Below, in pieces: positions 28,773 to 38,259 of a stretch of DNA of 64,000 nt (positions are counted from its first letter, which is position 1; the number at the start of each line of letters is the position of its first letter). A program made the position numbers and the translations under genes. The DNA is from Mariniblastus sp. (GTDB taxonomy: Bacteria; Planctomycetota; Planctomycetia; Pirellulales; Pirellulaceae), in contig JAQWLH010000043.1 of assembly GCA_029247405.1 (NCBI GenBank), positions 29,657 through 93,656 on the forward strand, in the 5' to 3' direction. The notes under the pieces are model-generated. The model ran no database searches and was not told the origin of the DNA. It saw only the letters and a program-made list of their open reading frames with translations.

Positions 28773-30230
28773 ATGCGATCAAATCAGACTAACAATCCTT
28801 GCTCTCTTTCCAGACGCAGTCTCTTGCGACGCTGTGGAACGGGGATGGCGGCATTTGGACTCGCAGGATTACTGGGCGACGATGGGATGCTGTCGGGGGC
28901 AAGTTTCGATCTGGAGTCTCACTCCAATGCCAACCCACTCGTGCCACGCCCGACTCACTTCCCCGGCACCGCCAAGCGTGTCATTCACTTGTTCATGAAT
29001 GGCGGGCCCTCACAAGTGGATACTTTTGACTACAAACCGGAGCTGCAAAAAAGAGATGGCCAAGCGCTTCCGATGAAACTGAAAACGGAACGTAAGACGG
29101 GTGTCGCAATGCGGTCCCCCTTCAAGTTCAGTCAATACGGCCAGAACGGGACCTACGTTAGCGAGCTGTTTAAACATACCGCTCGGCACATGGATGAAAT
29201 TGCTGTTATCAATTCGATGCAGGCTGATGTCCCCAATCATGAGCCTTCATTACTTTTAATGAACTGCGGTGAATCGCGTTTGGTACGGCCCAGTGTTGGC
29301 TCTTGGGTGACTTACGGGATGGGTTCGGAAAACCAGAACTTGCCGGGTTTTATTGCGCTATGCCCAGATGGATACCCGATTAAACAGACTCAAAACTGGC
29401 AGGCCGCATTTCTGCCCGGCGTCTTCCAAGGCACACATGTTGATACCCGCCACCAAACAATCGAGCGATTGATTGAAAATGTGGCCAACCAAAGAGTCAC
29501 AAAAGCCCAACAACGGCAACAACTTGACGTCCTCAATCAGTTGAATCAGTTGCACCAGGAACAGCGTGGTTCCGATCCGGCACTTCAGGCAAGAATCCAA
29601 TCCTACGAACTTGCCTATCGGATGCAAATGGAAGCCACCGACGCATTTGATGTTTCCAAAGAGCCTCAACATGTTCTCGATGCCTACGGCGAAGGTGTGA
29701 ACGCACGCCAGATCTTAATCGCGCGAAGACTGGTCGAACGAGGGGTACGTTACGTCCAAGTATTCCATGGCCAAGGGCAGCCATGGGACAACCACGACGA
29801 CCTCGAAATCAACCACAAACGGCTTGCAGGTCAATGCGACCAAGCGATCAGTGCGCTTCTGACGGACCTCAAACAGAGCGGTCTACTGGACGAAACACTT
29901 GTGATCTGGGGCGGTGAATTCGGCCGAACCCCAGTCGTTGAACTTCCCAAAACGGGTTCCAACGAAGGTAAAATCAACGGTCGAGATCACAATCACTGGG
30001 GTTTCACCGTTTGGATGGCTGGGGGTGGCGTCAAAGGCGGAACGGTTTACGGCTCAACTGACGAGTTCGGTTTTCGCGTTGCAGAGAATCCCGTTCACGT
30101 TCACGATCTCCACGCCACCATGTTGCACTTACTAGGATTCGACCACAAACGATTAACCTACCGGTACGCCGGTCGAGATTTCAGGTTAACCGATGTCCAT
30201 GGCAACGTCGTAAAAGATTTAATCGCCTAA
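28773..30230 (+). CDS. DUF1501 domain-containing protein
   Basis: 485 aa; the N-terminus has a Tat-like arginine motif and hydrophobic stretch (SRRSLLRRCGTGMAAFGLAGLLG), so export as a folded protein is likely. Core landmarks of DUF1501 (alkaline-phosphatase/sulfatase-like superfamily): HLFMNGGPSQVDTFDYKPEL, GVRYVQVFHGQGQPWDNHDDL, TLVIWGGEFGRTPVVE, GRDHNHWGFTVWMAGGGVKGG and the C-terminal HATMLHLLGFDH. The conserved Asp/His residues could bind metal. Together with the preceding DUF1553 cytochrome protein it forms the standard two-gene planctomycete operon. Biochemical function unknown; periplasmic. Confidence 0.93.
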   Translation: MRSNQTNNPCSLSRRSLLRRCGTGMAAFGLAGLLGDDGMLSGASFDLESHSNANPLVPRPTHFPGTAKRVIHLFMNGGPSQVDTFDYKPELQKRDGQALPMKLKTERKTGVAMRSPFKFSQYGQNGTYVSELFKHTARHMDEIAVINSMQADVPNHEPSLLLMNCGESRLVRPSVGSWVTYGMGSENQNLPGFIALCPDGYPIKQTQNWQAAFLPGVFQGTHVDTRHQTIERLIENVANQRVTKAQQRQQLDVLNQLNQLHQEQRGSDPALQARIQSYELAYRMQMEATDAFDVSKEPQHVLDAYGEGVNARQILIARRLVERGVRYVQVFHGQGQPWDNHDDLEINHKRLAGQCDQAISALLTDLKQSGLLDETLVIWGGEFGRTPVVELPKTGSNEGKINGRDHNHWGFTVWMAGGGVKGGTVYGSTDEFGFRVAENPVHVHDLHATMLHLLGFDHKRLTYRYAGRDFRLTDVHGNVVKDLIA

Positions 30231-30283
30231 TCTACAAGGGCGTTTGTAATCGCTTATTGCCCCTGACTCAATTTTCGCTGGCC

Positions 30284-30300
30284 CCCTCCTCAGTGGAGGG
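30284..30300. terminator. Hairpin between convergent genes
   Basis: CCCTCC-TCAGT-GGAGGG forms a tight 6-bp all-strong stem with a 5-nt loop, between the DUF1501 gene (plus) and the OPT gene (minus). No T-run follows, so it would be at best a weak, two-way transcription barrier. Confidence 0.35.
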
Positions 30301-30388
30301 CACGGCGACACGCTTTGGCAAAAATAGTTTGGCGGCTTTGAGTGAAAACAACTGGAGCAGAAGACCTGATGCGAATTCAATTTCGCAA

Positions 30389-32281
30389 TCACTTCTTATT
30401 GGGTTTGCTGAATACCACAAAAGCGACAACGATCGCGATCGCCCCTGCAATTGAAATCCCCATCACCACTTGGTCCGACACTCCGAGTTTCAAAGCCTTG
30501 AGGCCGAAAGCAGCTAACATGGCGATTCCAACGGCGGTCAGTGCCTCACCGGCAATGACTCCGGATGAAAACAAAACACCCCGATGCAGCGTCTGTTCTT
30601 GCTGCTCCTCGGGTACTTTGCGCGTATAAAAATGAGCGATGAGTCCTCCAATCAGAATTGGCGTCGCCAGCCCAAAGGGTAAATACATGCCGACCGCGAT
30701 TGGCATCAAATGCGCGCGAAACTTAAATTCATTTCGCTTCAAGAACTCATCGATCACTAAAATCACCAAACCCAGCACTGCCCCGATTCCAATCAAAGTC
30801 CATGGCAAATCTCCTTCACCGGAAAACCCTTGCGCCAGACTGGCAAACAGTCCCGCTTGCGGCGCTGCCAAGTTCTCTCCCCCGATACCACCTTCTGTGT
30901 TTTGGTGAAGTAGAGTCAGTACCGGTGCCATGACGAGACTGGCAACAAACACACCGGCAATCTGCATGATTTGCTGCCGGAATGGCGAAGCCCCCACGAT
31001 CGAACCCGTTTTTAAATCGTTGCAGACATCTCCGCTGGTACAAGCAATACAGCAAACAATGGCAGCGATACCGAGCGTTGCAACCATGCCGTCCATCCCG
31101 GTGTAATTGAACAGCCAAAGTAACGCTCCAGCAACCAGAACCGCTGTAATGGTCATCCCAGAAACGGGACTATTGGAATTACCGACCAGACCGACGATGT
31201 AACTGGCCACTGCCGTAAAAAAGAAACCCATCACCAACATGATTAACGTCGAAAGAATCGTAACTCCAGCATTCCCTGTGAACGTGTAATTCACGTAAGA
31301 CAGAAGCAAAACACATAAAAACCCAAACCCCAAAATCACTGAGGATGGAATATCTTTTTCGGAGTCAGAATCCACTTCATCTTTTTCACCCTTGATCCCA
31401 TGCCAGAGGTGGACAATCGCGGCCCAAAGTCCATAACGCACCGATATCAGTGCAGCAAAACCACCGACAACCATCGCACCGACACCCACAAACCGGATCT
31501 TGGACTTCCACAACTGACCTGCTTGTTCGACCGCCGATGCAGCTTCGACGCCAACCTCCGCGCCGCCAAGCAGAGGAATTCCAATTAGCCATGCCATTGC
31601 ACCGCCAATAAAAATCAAAATGGCAACATTGAGCCGGACAATGAATCCGACGGCGACCAGCATGGGAGAAAGATCACCGCCAAAATATAAGATCCGAGAA
31701 CCAACGATTTTGCCGACTTCTAAGCTACCCGAAACCAGCCCCAAAAAACCGCCAGCAACTTTAAAAATCGCCCCAAGAACTCCACCCATAATCAGGCTTT
31801 TAGCTGCCGAGTCATCCGCATCATGTTCTTCCCCAGCTTCGAGAACCGCAGCGCAAGCCACTCCTTCTGGATAAATCAATTCCTCATTGTCGACCACGAA
31901 TACTTTACGCATCGGAATCATAAATAATATTCCCAGCACACCGCCCGTAAACGCGATGATCGTGATCATCAAATAATCAAATTTGTCCCAGAATCCAATG
32001 ATGATCATTGCCGGCATCGTGAAAATAATTCCAGCCGCCAAAGATTCGCCAGCCGATGCGCAAGTCTGGACTTGATTGGCCTCCAAAATGCTCGAGTTCT
32101 TGAATAGCATTTTGAACAACAACATGGCCATCACCGCCGCAGGAATCGACGCGGAAACCGTCATGCCAGCTTTGAGTCCGACGTACACGTTCGCCGCTCC
32201 CATCACCACCGAGAGAATCAACCCCAAAACAATCACACGAAGAGTCAGTTCGGGCTTGGTTTTTATTTCAGCGTTCGCCAT
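30389..32281 (-). CDS. Oligopeptide transporter, OPT family
   Basis: Start ATG 32281 (MANAEIKTKPELTLR); the track start is an upstream TTG. About 630 aa with some 14-16 hydrophobic segments, e.g. VIVLGLILSVVMGAANVYVGLKAGM, IPAAVMAMLLFKMLF, LMITIIAFTGGVLGILFMIPMRK. ANVYVGLKAGMTVSASIPAAV and SPFRQQIMQIAGV are strong signatures of the prokaryotic OPT subfamily, proton-coupled importers of small peptides or metal-chelating peptides. A short charged cytosolic loop (GIKGEKDEVDSDSEKDIPSS) divides the protein. Inner membrane. It could supply substrate to PepT, which lies 5.5 kb away, but no shared transcript is suggested. Single gene with a divergent AsmA-like neighbour. Confidence 0.92.
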   Translation of the reverse strand: MANAEIKTKPELTLRVIVLGLILSVVMGAANVYVGLKAGMTVSASIPAAVMAMLLFKMLFKNSSILEANQVQTCASAGESLAAGIIFTMPAMIIIGFWDKFDYLMITIIAFTGGVLGILFMIPMRKVFVVDNEELIYPEGVACAAVLEAGEEHDADDSAAKSLIMGGVLGAIFKVAGGFLGLVSGSLEVGKIVGSRILYFGGDLSPMLVAVGFIVRLNVAILIFIGGAMAWLIGIPLLGGAEVGVEAASAVEQAGQLWKSKIRFVGVGAMVVGGFAALISVRYGLWAAIVHLWHGIKGEKDEVDSDSEKDIPSSVILGFGFLCVLLLSYVNYTFTGNAGVTILSTLIMLVMGFFFTAVASYIVGLVGNSNSPVSGMTITAVLVAGALLWLFNYTGMDGMVATLGIAAIVCCIACTSGDVCNDLKTGSIVGASPFRQQIMQIAGVFVASLVMAPVLTLLHQNTEGGIGGENLAAPQAGLFASLAQGFSGEGDLPWTLIGIGAVLGLVILVIDEFLKRNEFKFRAHLMPIAVGMYLPFGLATPILIGGLIAHFYTRKVPEEQQEQTLHRGVLFSSGVIAGEALTAVGIAMLAAFGLKALKLGVSDQVVMGISIAGAIAIVVAFVVFSKPNKK

Positions 32282-32663
32282 GGTTATATCCAAAGTTCAA
32301 CAGGGATTCCAAAAGCAGGGCTCGTCCGAGGGCCCCAATGAATCCCACCAATGTAAGTGTTTGACACCCAAGTAGTTTAGTGGCTAGCCGGACGAGGCAA
32401 CAGCAACGGCTAACTTAGGTTGCTTAAAGCGATTTCCAACGTTTTTTAAACGTTTCCTCGATCCAATCGCCCGGCCAGCAAGACGCTTCAAGTGTTTAGA
32501 AAGAGCTAGCATTGCTGAAACTTGATTATCGTCCGAACTCGCTAGCGTTATTGCGTCAAGTTTCTATTCGCCTTCTACGGCTTGGTTACGACATCTAAAA
32601 TCCACAAACAGTCGGGGCTGACCTCGTCCCACAAAAGATCAGACAGCCAATGCAGGAAGCAGA
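32282..32663. other. Divergent intergenic region
   Basis: Promoters for the OPT gene (minus) and AsmA-like gene (plus) must lie here. It contains a short palindromic element, AACGTTT-TTT-AAACGTT (32438-32454), which could be an operator half-site pair but may be chance in A/T-rich DNA. A Shine-Dalgarno (AGGA, 32651-32654) precedes the AsmA-like start. Confidence 0.4.
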
Positions 32664-35600
32664 ATGTCACGATACGAGTCTGAACACCCATTCGAAGATA
32701 CCGAAGCGTCGCGAGATCGTCGAAACCGCTCTGATCCCAAGATTTACGAAGCCGTTCCGCCGCGTCCCAAGCGAAAAAAGTGGCCCTTGGTCCTGCTGAT
32801 GCTGCTAACCGTTTTAGTTCTGCTTCCCAATCTGATCGGATGGTTGGGTTTGCAACAGCGTGCCATCAACGTTGCTCTCACACATTTTAATGGACGCGTA
32901 TCTGTTGAGCACGTATCTCTTGGTTGGTTTCAACCAATCAAACTCACCAACGTAACGGCCGTTGATTCGCAAGGCGCTCCATTATTCGAAGTTGCCACAG
33001 CGACGACTTCAAAGCCGCTTTATCATTTCCTCATCTCAAACAATTACGGCGAATTCAACGTCCAAAGCCCCACCGCACACCTTCAACTTCGCCCCGGTGG
33101 AAGCAACCTCGAAGATGCCATCGCCCACTATCTTCAACCTACTGGACCGACGCCAGTCGACAACAACCCGGTTGCGACGCCAGCCCAACCGCTGCCACAA
33201 ATGACGATCAACATTGTGGATGGAACAGCCCATGTTTCATCTACATCAGAAGCCCGCACGTGGCAGATCGACCAACTCAATTTGGTGGCAGAAACCTCAA
33301 CTGAATCAGCTCCACTGATGATCGATGCGCAATGTCGAATCGCCACATCAACAACAGATCCAGAACAGCCGCCAAGGACGGAGACGGGCGAGATTGCGTT
33401 TGTTTCCCACATCGATTCTGGATCGGAGATCTTGAATTTCAACGCTGCTGATCTGCGACTTGAGATGCAGGATTTACCGATGTCGTTTGCCGCTCCCTTA
33501 CTCCAGCGATTGATTGGCCCGACAGTCACGACCGGCCGGATAAATGGAAAGATCCAAAGCTCGTACTCTGCTGAATCTAATTCGGTTGCGATGCAAGTCG
33601 AACAACTGAACCTACGCGAATTCGCAATTGTCGCACCGCAATTGATCGGGCAGGATCAATTTTCCTTACAGCACGTCACAGCTAATGGGGTCATTGAGGC
33701 TTCTCCCAATCTTGTTTCAGCCCAACAATTTAACTTACAAAGCGACGTCGGCTCGCTTAAAGCCGAAGGAAGCTTGGACCTCAATCAAGTAACAGCTTTA
33801 GCCACCCGCGGCCAACTCCTTGAGACCCCCTTTGAAATGCATGGCGAAGTCGACCTTGCCGCCTTGATCGGGATGCTTCCATCGACGTTCCAATTACACC
33901 AGGACCTAACGATCAACTCGGGGACTGTGACTTTTCAAGCCGCCAGTCAAAACAACGTCGAAGGCAGACGGCTTGTCGTTAACCTTGATACCGCCAACTT
34001 GAATGCCAAGCGTGGGCAACAAAACATTGTATGGGCAAAACCCCTGCGTTTATTCGGTACGGTTAAGGAAGTCGAGGGGCGATTGGCGCTCGAAGAAGTT
34101 AATTGCGTTTCTGATTTTCTGAATATTCGCGGTAACGCTAATCTGAAGACAGCATCATTCGTCGCTCAAGGTGATCTGCAGAAACTCATGGAACAGGTTA
34201 GCCAATTTGTGGATCTTCAAAATGCTAAATTGGCGGGCACGTTGGATGGAAGATTTGGCTGGCAGATGGTTGACTCAGAACCACCAGGATCACCCCAGGC
34301 AGGTGGAACCGACAACCTTCCCATTCAAATTGGAGGGAGTTTCGTCGTCGACAATCCGGTCATCGAATTGCCGGGCATGCCGCGATGGCAACAGCCTCAG
34401 ATGTCAATCAAACTATCAGGCTCAGGTCAATCACAATCAGGAGGCAAGCTGCGGCTGGAACAGGGCGGTGTGCAAATTGACATCGGGACCGAGCAATTGC
34501 TGGCGACACTTGCTCAACCTGTCGTGGACGCATTCACCAACCAGATTTGGAATACAAATTGTCAAATGACTGGCTCGATGGCGGGCTGGGTCGGGCACAT
34601 TCAAAACTTTGTTGATCTCGGCAATATTCGTACAGAGGGTGACCTGAATCTCATTTGCTCAGCCAGCCTCAATCCAAAAAACATCCAGTTTTCTGGCATT
34701 GAGTATGCAGTGCAACAACTCGCTTTCGACGGCTATGGAATGAAAATTCGAGAGGCGAAAACTCAAGGTGCCGGTGCCGCGGTATACGACCTAACCACGG
34801 GCAGCATCCTGTTTCCTGAATTGACTGTAAATTCAAGCTCCATCACAGCTCGCGGTCAACAAGTTCAGTTCTCCTTTCCTTCCAATATGCGGGCAGACGG
34901 GACGGTTAGTTTTAGAGCAGACGTCAACAAAGTTGCTGATTGGTACGAACTCTCTCCAACTTCTGATCATTTATTTTGGTTCGGCAGTTGGGAAGGCACT
35001 GCTCAACTTGTTTCAAACGAGAACGGGATCGGCGCGCGTGTCAATTCAACCGTCTCAGACTTGGTTGCAGCAATGCAGAGGCAACCGCAAATGGCCGAGG
35101 GCAATGCACAAGGTCAATTCAGGCAAGCCTCCAGTACTCAAACCGGCTGGCAAGAAATATTGCGTGAATCGAAAGTTGGAATCTCCGGAGATTTTACTTT
35201 GGGAAATGATTTCAACGCATTAGGCTTTCAGAATTTCCTTCTAGATTCTTCTATCCTCAAGGCCAATGCAAATGGCTCTTTGACCGATTTGGCTGGAAAA
35301 ATGGTGGCGGATATCAAAGGAGTTTGGCTACATGATTGGCAAAAGGTCAATCTACTTCTGGCCTCTCACACTGGTGATCTAATTAAGTTTGCCGGTCAAC
35401 GGCAGCATCAGTTCGTGATTGCGGGCCCGATCTTTGAAACCACCCCCACTCAACCGGGCCAACCGGAACCTTGGATTTCTCCCTCCCTTAAAGCCTCGGC
35501 GACATTTGGCTGGGACCAAGGCCAAATCTTGAACCTCCCCGTTGGCAAAAGCGACCTGGCCGTCAACCTCTCTCAGAGTATCGGGTTCGTCGAAACGAAA

Positions 35601-36512
35601 GGGATTCCGTTCGCAGGTGGACTAATACAGTTCGCCCCCCAGATTGACCTCCGCGGTGAGGCACCCGCGATCACGATGGGCCAAACCCGAGTCATCAACA
35701 ACGTGACTCTTCAGCCCAGCACAGCGCGGCAATGGCTGAGATTCGTGGCTCCACTAGCAGCTGATGCGACTAGCGCCCAAGGCAATTTTTCGGTCGATGT
35801 GGGCGGAGCGAATATTCCGCTTTTTGACCCACTGAAGATGGAGGCCCGCGGGGCAATTCGACTATCCAATGTCGTCATTGGTGCCGGACCCACTGCACAA
35901 CAGTTGCTGGCCACTGTCACACAGCTGCGCGCAATTCTTAAACCAGGCTCTTCTGAACAGAATCTAAACACGTGGCTTCAATTGGAAGATCAAACAGTTC
36001 CGGTTTTAGTGCGAGAGGGTCGCATCTTTCACGAAAACCTTCGCTTCCGCCACAAAGACCTGACCATACAAACCCGCGGCAGCGTTGGTTTGGATCAATC
36101 GCTAAATATGGTCGCCCAAATCCCTATCGCCGATGACTGGATTGCTGGCAAAGATTTTCTCTCAAGTCTGCGCGGCAAGTTCATTTCAATTCCAATTGGA
36201 GGTACGGTTTCAAATCCAATTCTCGACAAAAGTGCAATCCAAAATCTCTCACGTGAACTTGTCAGAGACGCAGCTGGCAACGCACTCAACAAGGCCATCG
36301 GTGACCAGTTGACACCGAAAATGAATCAATTTCAGGACCAACTCAACAATAAAATAGGTGATGAGTTGAACAAGCTCCAAGGCAAACTGGGCGATGGTAT
36401 ATTTCCGAATCAGCCAAACGGATCCAACCCCGGAGGCCAACCAACCCAAGACCCGTTGGGGGATAAACTAAAAGAAGAATTCAACAAGGGAATCGGTGGG
36501 TTATTCAAGTAG
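32664..36512 (+). CDS. AsmA/TamB-like large envelope protein
   Basis: 1282 aa. The N-terminal 35 residues are charged and cytoplasmic (SRYESEHPFEDTEASRDRRNR), followed by one membrane anchor (WPLVLLMLLTVLVLLPNLIGWLGL) and then over 1100 residues of beta-rich periplasmic repeat sequence starting AINVALTHFNGRVSVEHVSLGWFQPIKLTNV, the typical AsmA N-terminal pattern. The C-terminal part (REGRIFHENLRFRHKDLTIQTRGSVGLDQSLNM) is the AsmA-like C-terminal domain. The tail is Gly/Pro/Asn-rich low complexity. AsmA-clan proteins form long hydrophobic grooves that move phospholipids between membranes, which would fit planctomycete envelope maintenance. Start is supported by AGGA. Single gene; the next gene is 176 bp away. 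Confidence 0.82.
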   Translation: MSRYESEHPFEDTEASRDRRNRSDPKIYEAVPPRPKRKKWPLVLLMLLTVLVLLPNLIGWLGLQQRAINVALTHFNGRVSVEHVSLGWFQPIKLTNVTAVDSQGAPLFEVATATTSKPLYHFLISNNYGEFNVQSPTAHLQLRPGGSNLEDAIAHYLQPTGPTPVDNNPVATPAQPLPQMTINIVDGTAHVSSTSEARTWQIDQLNLVAETSTESAPLMIDAQCRIATSTTDPEQPPRTETGEIAFVSHIDSGSEILNFNAADLRLEMQDLPMSFAAPLLQRLIGPTVTTGRINGKIQSSYSAESNSVAMQVEQLNLREFAIVAPQLIGQDQFSLQHVTANGVIEASPNLVSAQQFNLQSDVGSLKAEGSLDLNQVTALATRGQLLETPFEMHGEVDLAALIGMLPSTFQLHQDLTINSGTVTFQAASQNNVEGRRLVVNLDTANLNAKRGQQNIVWAKPLRLFGTVKEVEGRLALEEVNCVSDFLNIRGNANLKTASFVAQGDLQKLMEQVSQFVDLQNAKLAGTLDGRFGWQMVDSEPPGSPQAGGTDNLPIQIGGSFVVDNPVIELPGMPRWQQPQMSIKLSGSGQSQSGGKLRLEQGGVQIDIGTEQLLATLAQPVVDAFTNQIWNTNCQMTGSMAGWVGHIQNFVDLGNIRTEGDLNLICSASLNPKNIQFSGIEYAVQQLAFDGYGMKIREAKTQGAGAAVYDLTTGSILFPELTVNSSSITARGQQVQFSFPSNMRADGTVSFRADVNKVADWYELSPTSDHLFWFGSWEGTAQLVSNENGIGARVNSTVSDLVAAMQRQPQMAEGNAQGQFRQASSTQTGWQEILRESKVGISGDFTLGNDFNALGFQNFLLDSSILKANANGSLTDLAGKMVADIKGVWLHDWQKVNLLLASHTGDLIKFAGQRQHQFVIAGPIFETTPTQPGQPEPWISPSLKASATFGWDQGQILNLPVGKSDLAVNLSQSIGFVETKGIPFAGGLIQFAPQIDLRGEAPAITMGQTRVINNVTLQPSTARQWLRFVAPLAADATSAQGNFSVDVGGANIPLFDPLKMEARGAIRLSNVVIGAGPTAQQLLATVTQLRAILKPGSSEQNLNTWLQLEDQTVPVLVREGRIFHENLRFRHKDLTIQTRGSVGLDQSLNMVAQIPIADDWIAGKDFLSSLRGKFISIPIGGTVSNPILDKSAIQNLSRELVRDAAGNALNKAIGDQLTPKMNQFQDQLNNKIGDELNKLQGKLGDGIFPNQPNGSNPGGQPTQDPLGDKLKEEFNKGIGGLFK

Positions 36513-36688
36513 CCGTTTCGAGCTTGGAGATTCCATGGGAGGATCACTTAAGCTGCTGAACTTACATTACCGCCGGAAAACCAAACTGATGCTATATCTC
36601 AATCGAACCTCTCCGCTCAACCCGAGGGTAGATTCCTCCTCGCTGCTGAATAGAATTTGCAAATTGAAACTTTCTCCGAGTATGTGAC

Positions 36689-37444
36689 GTGAAATTTCAT
36701 TTCCTAGGCACAACGGGTTACCACCCCAACAATCGTCGCCAAACCGCCTGCATGATGCTGCCTGAATTAGGCGTGGTATTTGACGCTGGGACCGGCATGT
36801 TTCGCGTCCGCGATTTGATCCAAACCGAAACGCTTGACATCTTTATGTCGCACGTGCATTTGGATCATTCCGTTGGACTGACCTTTCTCTACGATGTGCT
36901 TTACCAAAAAGAAATGTCTCGCGTCACCGTACATGTGGATCAGTCAAAAATTGACGTGATCAAAAATCAGCTGTACAACGAATTACTATTTCCCGTCAAA
37001 CCCAACTTCGAATTACAACCGCTTGCCGAACGCGTCGAATTGATTGACGGTTCAACGGTGGCGTCGATACCCCTTGAGCATCCGGGGGGATCGCATGGAT
37101 TTCGAATTGACTGGAATTCAGGCCAACGCCAGGGAAGAAGCCTCGCCTACATCACAGACACGACCGCACGTGTTGATGCCGACTATGTGCTGTCTCTCAA
37201 TGAAGTCGAGACACTCGTCCACGAATGCAATTTCCCGGATGGCTGGGAAGAACACGCCGAGTTGACGGGCCATAGTTGCCTAACTCCTGTCGCGCAGGTG
37301 GCGGAAAAAGCCAAAGCCAAGCGACTGTACTTGGTTCACGTTAACCCACTCGATGAAACAGAAACGCCCTTGGATCTTGACGTGATCAAGGGCATTTTTT
37401 CCGAAACAACCGTCGCTTACGACCAAATGGTCATCGACGTTTGA
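36689..37444 (+). CDS. MBL-fold metallo-hydrolase (RNase Z-like)
   Basis: Starts with GTG 36689. The 251-aa protein has the metallo-beta-lactamase metal motif HVHLDH (in IFMSHVHLDHSVGL), an early Asp in VVFDAGTGMFRV, a His in HPGGSHGFRI, the Asp in YITDTTARVDADY and later His residues in EECNF-like VHECNFPDGW and LVHVNP. The opening MKFHFLGTTGYHPNNRRQTACM resembles the N-terminus of RNase Z/phosphodiesterase-type MBL proteins. Length is short for RNase Z (about 300 aa) and the RNase-Z exosite arm is not obvious, so it is better called an MBL phosphodiesterase of unknown substrate. Cytoplasmic. Confidence 0.82.
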   Translation: MKFHFLGTTGYHPNNRRQTACMMLPELGVVFDAGTGMFRVRDLIQTETLDIFMSHVHLDHSVGLTFLYDVLYQKEMSRVTVHVDQSKIDVIKNQLYNELLFPVKPNFELQPLAERVELIDGSTVASIPLEHPGGSHGFRIDWNSGQRQGRSLAYITDTTARVDADYVLSLNEVETLVHECNFPDGWEEHAELTGHSCLTPVAQVAEKAKAKRLYLVHVNPLDETETPLDLDVIKGIFSETTVAYDQMVIDV

Positions 37445-37544
37445 ATCGAATTTGGATTTGGCTAGTTCAACGCTTACCTTTGTGCGGTGGCCGAGTCTGT
37501 AATTCCCTCGACGCAACTACACCAACGCTCAACTCAGTTTCCGG

Positions 37545-38108
37545 CTACTTAAGTGCCTTCTCGATTGCTGAGACAAACTCCTTGCTACCAGGGTTGACGC
37601 TGGAAGCGAACCTCCCAACCGGATTTCCTTTTCGATCCAGAATGAATTTTTCGAAATTCCATTTGACCGCTCCCTTGCCCTTCGGCTTGATGTCGAGGCC
37701 ATTAAGGTACTTGTAAAGATCGCATTGTTTTTTCCCATTTACATCGACTTTGGACATCATATCGAACTCGACACCGTATTTATCTTTGCAAAACGCAAGG
37801 ATCTCGGCATCAGTGCCTGGCTCTTGCCGTAAAAATTGATTGCACGGCACGCCAACGATTGCGACGCCCTTATCAGCATAGGTCTCATGAAGTTTTTGGA
37901 GTTGTTCGTATTGCGAGGTGTAGCCACACCGACTGGCAACATTGACGAACACAACTACCTTGCCAGCATATTTTGAAAGCGGAACTTCCTTGCCTTCAAT
38001 CGACTTCATAGTGAAGTTAAGTGCTGCGGGAGTTTCCTGCGCGGAAACATTGGTTGAGAAGCAACAAGGGGCCATCAAGGCAAGCAGGATCGCTAATTTT
38101 ATCTTCAT
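37545..38108 (-). CDS. Secreted glutathione peroxidase-like protein
   Basis: Start ATG 38108 (MKIKLAILLALMAPCCFSTNVSAQ) gives a clean signal peptide; the track start 40 codons upstream is rejected. 187 aa of the GPx/thioredoxin fold: peroxidatic Cys in NVASRCGYTSQY (Cys, not selenocysteine), Gln in GVPCNQF and Trp-Asn in KWNFEKF make up the catalytic tetrad. A resolving Cys may be the one in EILAFCKD. Cys-type bacterial GPx usually reduce hydroperoxides with thioredoxin. Here export places it in the periplasm. Genes on both sides are unrelated. Confidence 0.92.
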   Translation of the reverse strand: MKIKLAILLALMAPCCFSTNVSAQETPAALNFTMKSIEGKEVPLSKYAGKVVVFVNVASRCGYTSQYEQLQKLHETYADKGVAIVGVPCNQFLRQEPGTDAEILAFCKDKYGVEFDMMSKVDVNGKKQCDLYKYLNGLDIKPKGKGAVKWNFEKFILDRKGNPVGRFASSVNPGSKEFVSAIEKALK

Positions 38109-38259
38109 AGTTTTATGCTCATGGTTATTGAACGGAGAAAGCAAGCAGGAGGCAATTCGGGCACTCGCTGGTCCACTCTTACAAAAAGACCTGCAAAAAC
38201 TGCAGTGGTGACAACGAACAACCTGCACAGGAAAGTCATGACACCTACCTGATTGGGCG

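Noticed and set aside
36496-36687. 63-aa ORF between AsmA-like and MBL genes
   Set aside because: Begins inside the upstream gene in another frame and has no support; the MBL gene has its own GTG start immediately after.
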